Assembly (NCBI GenBank): GCA_018000835.1
Contig: JAGNJD010000012.1
Coordinates: 1 to 56,120 of the forward strand
From: Candidatus Goldiibacteriota bacterium
GTDB taxonomy: Bacteria > Oederibacteriota > PGYV01 > DSYL01
DNA: 56,120 bases
Direction: 5' to 3'
The translations under genes were made by a program, and so were the position numbers. Shown in pieces: positions 1 through 8,438 of the stretch (the stretch's first letter is position 1; each line of letters opens with the position of its first letter). Under the pieces are notes generated by a model. The model made no database searches and was not told where the DNA came from. It worked only from the letters and a program-made list of their open reading frames with translations.

Positions 1-1
1 A

Positions 2-229
2 TTGTTGAACGTTCTTAATAAACTTGTAAGTATGGGAAATACCGTCATTGTCATTGAACACAATCTTGACGTAATAAAAAATGCCGACTGGATAATTGAC
101 CTTGGACCGGAAGGCGGGGATAACGGTGGCCATATAGTTGCAGAAGGCACGCCTGAGGACATTATTAAAAACAAAAATTCGTATACCGGGCAGTATCTGA
201 ATAGATATCTTAAAAAAAATACAAGATAG
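2..229 (+). CDS. uvrA: UvrABC system protein A, C-terminal fragment
   Basis: This is the last 75 residues of UvrA, the damage-sensing ABC ATPase of nucleotide excision repair; the gene enters from the left edge. It shows the end of the second ATPase domain: '[25 protein letters not shown]', read in two parts, is the Walker B-distal H-loop region (the His of EHNLDV) followed by the DLGPEGG motif that is highly characteristic of UvrA. The tail AEGTPEDI ... SYTGQYL is the usual UvrA C-terminus. The apparent TTG start is only the window edge. Identification is firm; everything upstream is out of view. Confidence 0.95.
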   Translation: MLNVLNKLVSMGNTVIVIEHNLDVIKNADWIIDLGPEGGDNGGHIVAEGTPEDIIKNKNSYTGQYLNRYLKKNTR

Positions 230-275
230 ATGTTTTGCAGGAATGTTTCCAGAACGTGTTTACGGAACATATTTA

Positions 276-303
276 TTGACATACTTTATTTTTGTAATAT
301 AAT
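276..303 (+). promoter_or_regulatory. sigma70-type promoter for the outer-membrane protein gene at 335
   Basis: TTGACA at 276-281 and TATAAT at 298-303 are both perfect consensus hexamers with a 16-bp spacer. Transcription would start near 310, giving a leader of about 25 nt containing the Shine-Dalgarno-like AAAGGG before the ATG at 335. Confidence 0.7.
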
Positions 304-334
304 TAACTAAAATAAATGACAAAGGGAAAATAGA

Positions 335-952
335 ATGAAAAAAACGTTAATAACCACATTGTTTTTATTAATAATGACATTTTCTTACGGATTTACGATA
401 CAAAATCCTACCGGTAAATTTGAAATTGCCGTTGGATATAACTTATCTTCAATATACCTCGGAATGAATTCCATTGAAGCGCGGGCAATATATAATGCCA
501 ATGAAATTTTTTACGTAGGGACAAGATATATGAATTTTAATTCTTTTGGTTATGTATCGGTTTCCCAGACAACAGGATACGTAACGTCGTTTAACGACGT
601 TTCTTTATTGTTTGGCATGGAGTTTGGAAATTTTAACGAAAGATTCCAATTCGTTTTAAATTTATTGCCTGGATTCGCATTTGCAGACAGAAAATATGGC
701 AATGTTGAAACGGAGGACCCAGTAGTATTAAAAGATACATTAAATAATGATGATTTTGTATTTTTTTCACCGTCTTTTGAATTTGGTTTTAACTGTTATC
801 TGACGCAAAATCTAATATTAAATTCAACTTTATCGGTAAAACTGGTAAAAGTAAAAGATATGAACTGGGAACACAGACCATGGTTAATTCAATTGGGAAA
901 TGAAGATGCGTTTCTGATATACCTTCCCGTGCGCATTACGTGGAGGTTTTAA
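335..952 (+). CDS. Predicted outer-membrane beta-barrel protein
   Basis: This 205-residue protein has a clear Sec signal peptide (MKKT, then a hydrophobic core TLFLLIMTF, cleavage near residues 19-21). The mature part alternates short amphipathic strands with Gly/Tyr/Asn-rich turns. It ends in an aromatic residue (VRITWRF), the usual C-terminal signature of barrels inserted by the BAM machinery. No enzymatic motif is visible. Length suits a small 8-10 strand barrel. It has its own near-consensus promoter and is separated by only 3 nt from the next envelope gene, so the pair is probably co-transcribed. I do not recognise a specific family. Confidence 0.65.
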   Translation: MKKTLITTLFLLIMTFSYGFTIQNPTGKFEIAVGYNLSSIYLGMNSIEARAIYNANEIFYVGTRYMNFNSFGYVSVSQTTGYVTSFNDVSLLFGMEFGNFNERFQFVLNLLPGFAFADRKYGNVETEDPVVLKDTLNNDDFVFFSPSFEFGFNCYLTQNLILNSTLSVKLVKVKDMNWEHRPWLIQLGNEDAFLIYLPVRITWRF

Positions 953-955
953 TAC

Positions 956-2482
956 ATGAAAAAAATCGTCAATTTGTTCATTGCGATTCTTTTTTCATAT
1001 ACTTTTGTTTATTCCGCAACAATAGAACCGGAGTCAAATACATCCGGCGTCAGATCGTTGGAAAAACAAAACATAAAACAAATCAACGAAACAAAAAAAC
1101 AATTGTATCAGACGGCATTAAATGCATATAAACAGGGGCTTGCTTATGAAAAAGAAGGGAACTATAAAAAAGCATTTTATGAATACCAGAAAGTTCTGCA
1201 GACAAAAATAAAATACCCGCAGATTTACAAACGCATTGGTATGTGTTATTACTATTTTGGTAATTATGAATATGCAATAAAATATTTTCGTACATATTTA
1301 AATTATTTTCCTAACGACAATGCAATTAAAAATTACATTCCAAAACTTGAGCAACAGTTAAAATTCAGGGAAACGAAATATCTGGAATCAACAGCTCCGG
1401 TTGCAGAGTTTAAATCGCCGTTATCTGCCGTTTTATTTTCTCACATTGATTTACTTCCTCCCGCCGTATGTTATCAGGGGTACGGTAATTTTTACAGCCG
1501 TAACAGGGGACAAAACTGGATTCCGGCTTCATCGTCCATGTCATTACTCGGGACGTTTGCTTTTGCAGGCGGTTTTGCACTTCAGGAAAATTCCAAAAGC
1601 ATTGATCCTCTTTTCAATTCCTTGTATGGACTGGGTGCTTATTTGATGTCTTCTGCATTTATTTATGATTTGCTTTCAAGTCCGTTTATTGCGACGGAAT
1701 CGTCAAAAAATTTCATTTATCATGCAAAAACGAACAACGTAAAACTGCAGGAAAACAAAGTTGATTATAAGGACCCGGCATTTACTGCAATGGTATCTTT
1801 ACTGGGCGGTTCAATAGTGCCTGGTGCAGGACATTTTTTTGCAGGCGACAATGATACCGCAATAAAATTACTGATTACTACGCCATTGATCGCGGGAACC
1901 ACCTGCGGGGTAGGACTCGCATTGACAAATAACGATGATGAGAATACAAAACAAATCGGCAAATACGTTTTATGGAGCGGAGTGGGGGTTTATGGAATTA
2001 TGAGGCTGATTGATTTGTATGGTTCATTGTTACATTGTGATAAAGTTTCCGAAGAGTATTATAAACAACTTGTCAATCCAAACAGCAAATTCGTTTTAAA
2101 AGAGAAAAAGGAAGAAAAAGAACCATGGATTGCATTCCTGATTTCTTTGATTCCGGTTCCCGGTTCCGGGAATTTTTATGCTGAAAATTACTGGACGGCA
2201 GGGACGCTTGCAGGATGCGGGATTGCAAGTGCCATTACTTATTTTGCAATTCCGGATAACAACGACACTTTAAAAATTTTAAAATATTCTTTTCTTGGCA
2301 TTGCAGGCCTGACAAAATTATACGACATTTTCTCTGCACCTGGTTATACTGAAATTTATAACGCAGTATATACAAACAGGCAGGAAAGGGAGAAAACGGC
2401 GAAAAAACAACAAAACGTTTTTTTATCCCCGGCAATATTTGATAATAATTCACTGGGATTATCGTTGTCCTATAATTTTTAA
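956..2482 (+). CDS. Secreted TPR protein with two duplicated hydrophobic C-terminal modules
   Basis: This 508-residue protein starts with a signal peptide (MKKIVNLFIAILFSYTFVYSA). Residues about 50-130 form two TPR units (YKQGLAYEKEGNYKKAFYEYQKVL and the following IGMCYYYFGNYEYAIKYFRTYL). The C-terminal half carries two related Gly-rich hydrophobic modules, each with a GS(I/P)VPG(A/S)GxFxA-type motif, at roughly residues 280-330 (GGSIVPGAGHFFAG) and 395-445 (LIPVPGSGNFYAE). Each is followed by a hydrophobic stretch. The protein ends in an aromatic residue (LSLSYNF). Function is unknown; TPRs suggest a scaffold. It follows the preceding barrel gene after 3 nt, so the two may act together in the envelope. 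Confidence 0.6.
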   Translation: MKKIVNLFIAILFSYTFVYSATIEPESNTSGVRSLEKQNIKQINETKKQLYQTALNAYKQGLAYEKEGNYKKAFYEYQKVLQTKIKYPQIYKRIGMCYYYFGNYEYAIKYFRTYLNYFPNDNAIKNYIPKLEQQLKFRETKYLESTAPVAEFKSPLSAVLFSHIDLLPPAVCYQGYGNFYSRNRGQNWIPASSSMSLLGTFAFAGGFALQENSKSIDPLFNSLYGLGAYLMSSAFIYDLLSSPFIATESSKNFIYHAKTNNVKLQENKVDYKDPAFTAMVSLLGGSIVPGAGHFFAGDNDTAIKLLITTPLIAGTTCGVGLALTNNDDENTKQIGKYVLWSGVGVYGIMRLIDLYGSLLHCDKVSEEYYKQLVNPNSKFVLKEKKEEKEPWIAFLISLIPVPGSGNFYAENYWTAGTLAGCGIASAITYFAIPDNNDTLKILKYSFLGIAGLTKLYDIFSAPGYTEIYNAVYTNRQEREKTAKKQQNVFLSPAIFDNNSLGLSLSYNF

Positions 2483-2701
2483 CGGCCAGGAGTTCCCCTA
2501 ATTTTCCAGTTGAAAATTCAAAAAACCTTGTCATATAAGAAAAAAACAAAAAAGAGATTTCAATCAAAGATATGCTTTAAAGACAAAAGATGAAGAAAGA
2601 GTTTTCCACATTTTTTCCAATAGTGCAGTAAAAACAGGAAAAAAATATGTTTATACAGGCAATTAAACTGAATTCATAAGGATATATAAAAATTTTAATT
2701 G
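2483..2701 (+). other. Gene-free stretch; possible decayed coding remnant
   Basis: No start-to-stop gene is visible between 2483 and the SppA promoter. From about 2545 to 2665 one plus-strand frame stays open without an ATG and reads like a protein tail (ends KTGKKYVYTGN, then TAA). It could be the relic of a longer gene, but it is too short to assign. The rest is A/T-rich and featureless up to the dispersed repeat that starts at 2702. Confidence 0.25.
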
Positions 2702-2805
2702 CTGTCCGGTTAATTTAATGGAAGGATTTTTACACATTCGAAAATTTCAATAAAGCATATATTTTGAAATGGAATATATGAAATCCATATTTTTTTACCG
2801 GACAG
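2702..2805 (-). repeat. Dispersed intergenic repeat, copy A (CTGTCCGGT terminal inverted repeats)
   Basis: This 104-bp unit is bounded by CTGTCCGGT at 2702-2710 and its exact complement ACCGGACAG at 2797-2805. Read on the minus strand it starts CTGTCCGGTAAAAAA, continues ATGGATTTCATAT and ends CCATTAAATTAACCGGACAG. The same start is seen at 23311 and 51197 and the same end at 23549, so this is a family of short non-coding elements. No coding capacity is visible. It looks like a MITE or an internally deleted relative of one; no clear target duplication flanks it. Confidence 0.6.
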
Positions 2806-2842
2806 GAATGAAAAATTCCGGAAAACTCCAGTAAACAAAACC

Positions 2843-2871
2843 TTGACTTACGACAATAAAATTATTAAAAT
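2843..2871 (+). promoter_or_regulatory. Promoter for the SppA-like peptidase gene
   Basis: TTGACT (2843-2848) and TAAAAT (2866-2871) are separated by 17 bp. The start site would be near 2878, followed by a leader with GGTTAAAGG just upstream of the ATG at 2916. Confidence 0.55.
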
Positions 2872-2915
2872 ATAAAAGTATTTCATAAAATTTTAAACGT
2901 CAGGCAGGTTAAAGG

Positions 2916-3842
2916 ATGAATAAAAAGAAAGTGACGATTGTTCTCGTTATATTGTTATGCCTTTTTGCAATAATAAAATTATTTCCATCCAAATCTTCAA
3001 AAAATTTTTCAGATTTTGGTGTGGGGAAAAAACAGATTGCACTCATAAACATTGAAGGTGAATTAACCAATAATTTACACATTATGGAATTATTAAATCT
3101 TTATTCAAACATGAAATCCGTAAAAGCAATCATTCTACGAATAAACAGTCCGGGTGGAAGTGTCGGCGCATCCCAGGAAATTTACAGACAGATTAAAAAG
3201 GTTAAGGAAAAAGGAAAACTCATAGTTTCGTCCATCAGCGACGTCGGTGCATCGGGCGCGTATTATGTGGCAATGGCATCGGATAAAATTTATTCAAATC
3301 CCGGAACAATCACCGGCTCAATAGGCGTCATTATTAATTATATGAATGCCGAAAAATTACTTGGGAAAATCGGCGTTGATTTCGTAACGGTGAAATCCGG
3401 TAAATACAAAGATGCAGGTTCGTTTTCCAGACAAACGTCAGAAGACGAAAAACTTTTGTTCCAGAAACTCATAAACGACGTTTTAGACCAGTTCGTAAAT
3501 GATATGGTTGAATCAAGGATGGATAAATTAGCCGAAGCAGCGTCTATTAAAGAAAAAGATGAAAATAAAAGAAAAGAAATGGTTAAAAAATATGTATTAA
3601 ATAACATAGCCGATGGACGCATAATAACCGGACTTGAAGCAAAAAAACTTGGTCTAATAGATGAGATAGGAAACATTGACGATGCAATAGAAGCAACGGC
3701 GGCAACTCTCGGCATTTCAGGTAGACCTCTTGTTTTGTCAGAAAAAAAGAAAACCGGACTTAATACCTGGCTTAATTCAAAATTAGAGAATTTTACTTTA
3801 AAAAACGATTATAATATTTTAAAATATTTAATGTTTAATTAA
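2916..3842 (+). CDS. sppA: Signal peptide peptidase SppA (Bacillus-type, short form)
   Basis: SppA is a membrane-anchored serine peptidase of family S49 that degrades leftover signal peptides. This 308-residue protein has one N-terminal membrane anchor (residues 5-22) and a single protease domain, the size of the short Bacillus form rather than the double-length E. coli one. The Ser/Lys dyad is visible: Ser113 in DVGASGAYY and Lys165 in SGKYKD. They are 52 residues apart, the spacing known for B. subtilis SppA. The oxyanion-region motif INSPGGS is at 77-83. It has its own promoter; the next gene starts 18 nt downstream and may be read through. Confidence 0.92.
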   Translation: MNKKKVTIVLVILLCLFAIIKLFPSKSSKNFSDFGVGKKQIALINIEGELTNNLHIMELLNLYSNMKSVKAIILRINSPGGSVGASQEIYRQIKKVKEKGKLIVSSISDVGASGAYYVAMASDKIYSNPGTITGSIGVIINYMNAEKLLGKIGVDFVTVKSGKYKDAGSFSRQTSEDEKLLFQKLINDVLDQFVNDMVESRMDKLAEAASIKEKDENKRKEMVKKYVLNNIADGRIITGLEAKKLGLIDEIGNIDDAIEATAATLGISGRPLVLSEKKKTGLNTWLNSKLENFTLKNDYNILKYLMFN

Positions 3843-3860
3843 ATTTTTAAGGAGGACATA

Positions 3861-6218
3861 ATGGCTCAAAATCCTGATGAGGGAAAGACCAATATTCCCA
3901 AAGATACGACTCCTAATCCACTGGATGAAATTTCAAAAGGGGCACAACCCGCCGGGCAGCCGGCCCAGCAAATGGAAAAGCAGCAGGGGCAGGACGTTCA
4001 ACCGCCACCCGTGAAACATGGCACAACATTAAAAGACGTATTCGTTGATTCACATTTTATGAACAGATTATATCAGTTTATAATTTTATTTTTGGGATTA
4101 TATGGGATTTATTTGTCAATAAAAGGACAACTATTTTCACCTGTTCCGGCAATATTTGGCATGTTATTGCTTTCATTGGCAACGTTATTAGACGTTTATA
4201 TTATAAAAAAATTCAAGAAAAAATACGATAATCTTGAAATCGTCCTGCGTTTTATTCTTGGTGGAATATTCGCTTTATTTATGATTTTATTCATAATTGA
4301 GTTATTCAAGCCGCTTGCAATTACAATAAATAAAAATTTATTACTTGCTGCGTTTATTGCAGCCGTAATCGTTTTCATAGTCAATTTTTTGATATATATT
4401 AAAACAAACAAAGAAAAGATAGCCGCTGACGTTTATATGTTTATTGCAGTGCTGTTTGCATTGACTTCACTCATCGTTTTCTACAGATATCAGGTCATTT
4501 TAAGTTTTTTTCTTATGTTAATAAGCGGGATATCAATAATTGCTTCTATAACCAAAGACCCGTTAAAGAAAGACGACAGATTTCCGGCAAGAATGTTATC
4601 AATTTTAGTAACCGCGATTATGTTTATTTCAATTTTCTCTTATGCTGCTACAATTTTTTTTAAAAAACCTTTAAACGTAATAAGTTTTGGAACAATATCC
4701 GATAATTTTTCCAAAAAACCAACGAATTTAACGTGGGCTGGTGATTCGTGGTCGTTTGCTTATAATTTATTTGATAAAAAGAAAAAAGAAAATAAAATCG
4801 GCATAATAAATGCTCTATCGCTTGGAATTACAGAACTCCCGGCTGAAAAATCAGGCCTAAAACTACCGTCCGTAGTTGATAAACCTATATGGAATAACAA
4901 TGGAACTAAACTTATATTTACTTCTTCTGAAACGGAAAAAGATTATAAAAAAATATGGGGCATTAATTTAAACCTTTCACTTGTAAAAGAAGACAAAAAA
5001 TCAAAACAGGAAAGCGAAAAAAAATCAAGAACGAAAAAAGACGATAGAATGAATTTACCTGTAGGAAAACCAAAAGTGCTTTTATCAGACATGAGTTTAA
5101 TAGTTGACAAGGATTGTATGCCAGTAACCCATAAAACCGCGTGGTCTCCGTCAGGGGATAAATTTGTATTTGCAGCAAAAGACGATAATTCCAGCAGTAA
5201 TAACATCTGGGTAGCAGATGCACAAAAACAGGAATTAACAAAAATTACAAAAGGCGACAATAAGATAATGCCTTTGTGGTCGCCAGCCGGTGAAAAAATA
5301 TTATACGTTACAAAAACCGATAGTTATACTTATTTAAAAATATCAAATTATGACGGAACCAATCCACACGAATTAAATATTAATAATAGAGCGGATAGAA
5401 ATTTATTCCCGTTATGGAACGCAGACGAATCAAAAGTAATTTACGTTAAAAACAACAATTTAACTATAATGAACGCAAATGCTACAAACCAGCAAAAATT
5501 GTCAAAACAAACTTTACCATATTCTGATTACTGGTTAACCGATACAAAGAAAAAGGTAAAACTTACATATACTGAATCCGGAACAATCTGGCGTATTTTT
5601 ACGATAAGTTCCGAAGGCAAAAAACCAAACGAAATATTTACGGAAGTATGTGATACAATGATTCAGCCAAAATGGTCGTATGATGGAGAAGTTATTTCTG
5701 CAGGAACCAATTACGTTAATTACGGCACGTTATGGCGTTTAAACAAAAACGGCGAATTAAAAACCAAATTATTTACAACCAAACATAAAATAAAAAATCT
5801 CGAATGGGACCCATCTTCAAAACATATAGCATTTTTACTTGAAAAAAATATAAAAGATGTTATCTGGTATAATGAACCCCACGAAAAAATTTATCAGATA
5901 TGGGTCGTTGAACGCGATGGGACGAACCCAAGGATGATATATGAATCAATAGGCGTTATTAATAACATATCATGGGATGATATGGGAAAAAACATTGCAT
6001 TTGATGAAACATATTCAAAATGGTATTTTGCTCCCAAAATTACGACAATAAAGGTTGCAAATATTTTTGATAATAACGTTACCGATTTATTGCCTTATGA
6101 ATCCTATGCAGAATATCCTGCATGGTCAAATGATGGCCAGATACTTGCATATATTAGTTGGGCAGAATTCTGGCGTCCTACTTTTACCCAAAAAATCTGG
6201 ATTGCACAGGTAAAATAA
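3861..6218 (+). CDS. Multi-pass membrane protein with C-terminal TolB/WD40-like beta-propeller
   Basis: This 785-residue protein has three parts. Residues 1-60 are a polar Pro/Gln-rich tail (GQPAQQMEKQQGQ). About 65-275 holds six or seven hydrophobic segments. About 290-785 carries repeated blades of the PD40/TolB type, recognisable by 'xW(S/N)xDGxxIxF' patterns such as TAWSPSGDKFVFAA, PLWSPAGEKILYV, PKWSYDGEVISAG and PAWSNDGQILAYI. The propeller probably lies in the periplasm and binds a partner protein or polymer. There is no Tol-Pal gene set around it and no catalytic motif. An SD (AAGGAGG) precedes the ATG. The architecture is clear, the function unknown. Confidence 0.6.
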   Translation: MAQNPDEGKTNIPKDTTPNPLDEISKGAQPAGQPAQQMEKQQGQDVQPPPVKHGTTLKDVFVDSHFMNRLYQFIILFLGLYGIYLSIKGQLFSPVPAIFGMLLLSLATLLDVYIIKKFKKKYDNLEIVLRFILGGIFALFMILFIIELFKPLAITINKNLLLAAFIAAVIVFIVNFLIYIKTNKEKIAADVYMFIAVLFALTSLIVFYRYQVILSFFLMLISGISIIASITKDPLKKDDRFPARMLSILVTAIMFISIFSYAATIFFKKPLNVISFGTISDNFSKKPTNLTWAGDSWSFAYNLFDKKKKENKIGIINALSLGITELPAEKSGLKLPSVVDKPIWNNNGTKLIFTSSETEKDYKKIWGINLNLSLVKEDKKSKQESEKKSRTKKDDRMNLPVGKPKVLLSDMSLIVDKDCMPVTHKTAWSPSGDKFVFAAKDDNSSSNNIWVADAQKQELTKITKGDNKIMPLWSPAGEKILYVTKTDSYTYLKISNYDGTNPHELNINNRADRNLFPLWNADESKVIYVKNNNLTIMNANATNQQKLSKQTLPYSDYWLTDTKKKVKLTYTESGTIWRIFTISSEGKKPNEIFTEVCDTMIQPKWSYDGEVISAGTNYVNYGTLWRLNKNGELKTKLFTTKHKIKNLEWDPSSKHIAFLLEKNIKDVIWYNEPHEKIYQIWVVERDGTNPRMIYESIGVINNISWDDMGKNIAFDETYSKWYFAPKITTIKVANIFDNNVTDLLPYESYAEYPAWSNDGQILAYISWAEFWRPTFTQKIWIAQVK

Positions 6219-6323
6219 CAAATATTACTTTATTTCAAAATTATAAAATACTTAATTCATATTATGAAACAAATATCTATTTGATTTACGTAATAAAACA
6301 TATTTTCGTCTAATAAAAATCAT

Positions 6324-6352
6324 TTGACTTTTATCATTAAATGTGTCAAAAT
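6324..6352 (+). promoter_or_regulatory. Probable promoter of the PorV-OmpA fusion gene
   Basis: TTGACT (6324-6329), a 17-bp spacer and CAAAAT (6347-6352). The -10 is imperfect. The intergenic region 6219-6392 has no other candidate. Confidence 0.4.
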
Positions 6353-6392
6353 AATTAAAAACAATAATTTCATAAGGTGAAAATTTTTATTT

Positions 6393-8336
6393 ATGAAAAA
6401 AATAATTTTATATTCAGTTATAATATTTTTTGTATTAATAAATACTAATAAAGTTTTTGCAGATAAAACATTAATTGGAACGACGTCAAATAATTTTTTG
6501 AAAATATTGGTTCCTGCAAAACCATCTGCACTTGGAGAGGCATACATTGCACTTTCAGACGACGTAAATTCCATCTTTTATAATCCTGCTGGAATAGGAA
6601 AAAGCATGATGACGGAATTATCGTTTACGCACGTTCAGTGGTTTCAGGACGTTAAATACGAAAGTTTAAACATTTTGTTTCCTTTTTCTTTTGGAAATTT
6701 AGGATGTTCCTTAAATTTGTTAAACGTATCTTCCATGGATAAAAATCTTTCAACTTCATTGACGACTTATATAAAAGATTATGATTTTACCCCTTTTAGT
6801 TACAGTGGCATTCTATCTTATTCAAAAGAATTTATTGAAAATTTATTTGTTGGCGCCAGTTTTAAATTTACAAATTATACGATAGATTCAAAGGATAAAA
6901 ATGGTTCTTCTTTTTCATTTTTATTTGACTTCGGTTTGATTTATGACTTTCCTTTTTTAGATGGTTTTTCATCTGCCCTTGTTTTTCGTAACATTGGACC
7001 TTCAACGAAATTTGTCAAAGAAAATTTTATGCAACCAATTGACATGAAAGGTGGACTTTCATATTCAATGGATTTTTTTTCGCTTGAAGCAGACGTTGCT
7101 TATCCCATTGACAATGAATTGAATTATTATTTTGGTGGAGAAATTAATATTTTTGACTTATTGTTTCTACGTGCAGGATATAAAGGTGGGACAATTCAAC
7201 AGCCTACTTTCGGACTTGGAATTAATTATATGGGTTTTGTCATTGATTATGCATTTGTTCCTTATTCAGAAGAAAATCTGGGGCAGACGCACAGGATAAC
7301 CGTTGCATATAAATTTGGTTCCCCTGAAACCAAAATAAAATTTAACCCACCGGTTTTCTCCCCGAACAACGACAAATTTTTAGATTATACACTTATACAA
7401 CCGGAAGTTTTACGGAAAAATAAAATAAAAAATTATTCATTTACGATATGTGATGAAATGAATGTTCCGGTTAAAACTGCCGATAAAATGTCTCCGGATA
7501 CAAAATTATTCTGGAACGGAACCGATTCGTTTAAGAAAATAGTTACTGATGGAATTTATTACGGTAAACTTGAAGTTAATTATAAAAATGGCATTAAATC
7601 CGAATCAAAACCAGTTCAGGTGGAGGTAGACAATACGCCGCCTGAAGTAAAAATAGATGCAAATCCTAAAATGGTAAAACCAGGGCAAACGACAGCCTTA
7701 TACGTGCCAGTCCGGTTTTCACCGTCGGTTTTTGATTTACATGGTATAAGTAAATGGAAGCTTATGGTTTATACCGAAGATAAAAAAATTTTCAAAACTT
7801 TTGAAGGAACGGGTAATCCACCGGAAATTACGTGGGACGGGTCCGATGATACCGGAATGAATTACGTTGATACGGGTAAAACGTATTATTATACGTTGTA
7901 TGCGGCTGATACTGTAGGCAACTGGGGCAAATCAGTCCCAAATAAAGTAAAAGTTTTATTAAGGGAAATAATTATTACGTTATCGTCTGATACTCTTTTT
8001 GAATCCGGAAAGGCAGACGTTAAAATAAGTGTCTATAACGACCTTAAAAAAGTAGCAGATAAAATCAGGCAGGTTAATAACCCATCCATTATTATTGAGG
8101 GACATACGGATAACGTTCCTTTGTATTCTAGTAAATACAAAGATAACATGGAATTATCAAAATACAGGGCAAATGCAGTTGGCCGGTTCCTTGTTGAATT
8201 GTTTGACATAAATCCCAATATCATAAAAACCGTTGGAATGGGAGAAACGCAGCCGATTGCATCAAATGATACGCTGGAAGGAAGACAAAAAAACAGAAGA
8301 GTTACCATCAGAATAACAGCAAGTAAATGGGAGTGA
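6393..8336 (+). CDS. PorV/PorQ-family barrel fused to Ig-like repeats and an OmpA peptidoglycan-binding domain
   Basis: This 647-residue protein has a signal peptide (residues 1-23). Residues about 25-310 match the PorV/UPF0164 barrel family: the opening FLKILVPAKPSALGEAYIAL and then IFYNPAGIG are typical, and GLGINYMG...DYAFVPY is the usual end of that barrel. Two Ig-like modules follow, FlgD-like in style (ATKxxWNGTD... and ITWDGSDDTG). The last ~120 residues are an OmpA/MotB domain with GHTDN near residue 570, the ELSKYRANAV helix and GRQKNRRV, the region that binds diaminopimelate of peptidoglycan. PorV proteins hold substrates of type IX secretion in Bacteroidota; no other T9SS gene is present here, so a structural cell-wall tether is at least as likely. 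Confidence 0.8.
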   Translation: MKKIILYSVIIFFVLINTNKVFADKTLIGTTSNNFLKILVPAKPSALGEAYIALSDDVNSIFYNPAGIGKSMMTELSFTHVQWFQDVKYESLNILFPFSFGNLGCSLNLLNVSSMDKNLSTSLTTYIKDYDFTPFSYSGILSYSKEFIENLFVGASFKFTNYTIDSKDKNGSSFSFLFDFGLIYDFPFLDGFSSALVFRNIGPSTKFVKENFMQPIDMKGGLSYSMDFFSLEADVAYPIDNELNYYFGGEINIFDLLFLRAGYKGGTIQQPTFGLGINYMGFVIDYAFVPYSEENLGQTHRITVAYKFGSPETKIKFNPPVFSPNNDKFLDYTLIQPEVLRKNKIKNYSFTICDEMNVPVKTADKMSPDTKLFWNGTDSFKKIVTDGIYYGKLEVNYKNGIKSESKPVQVEVDNTPPEVKIDANPKMVKPGQTTALYVPVRFSPSVFDLHGISKWKLMVYTEDKKIFKTFEGTGNPPEITWDGSDDTGMNYVDTGKTYYYTLYAADTVGNWGKSVPNKVKVLLREIIITLSSDTLFESGKADVKISVYNDLKKVADKIRQVNNPSIIIEGHTDNVPLYSSKYKDNMELSKYRANAVGRFLVELFDINPNIIKTVGMGETQPIASNDTLEGRQKNRRVTIRITASKWE

Positions 8337-8339
8337 TGT

Positions 8340-8356
8340 TAGAAAATCGTTTTCTA
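8340..8356. terminator. Small inverted repeat after the PorV-OmpA gene
   Basis: TAGAAAA-TCG-TTTTCTA is a perfect 7-bp arm palindrome 3 bp after the stop codon. It is A/T-rich, so it would be a weak terminator. It could instead be an operator for the IclR gene that starts 83 bp downstream. Confidence 0.3.
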
Positions 8357-8438
8357 CAAAATATTTTTTAATGGCGTAATTAAATAATATTTTTAGCAGA
8401 TACATTTAACGAAAATCAAAATTACAGGAGGATTATAA

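Noticed and set aside
2545..2665. Open plus-strand frame without start codon, ending KTGKKYVYTGN
   Set aside because: Reminiscent of the end of some radical-SAM proteins but too short and without any motif; noted only as a possible relic.
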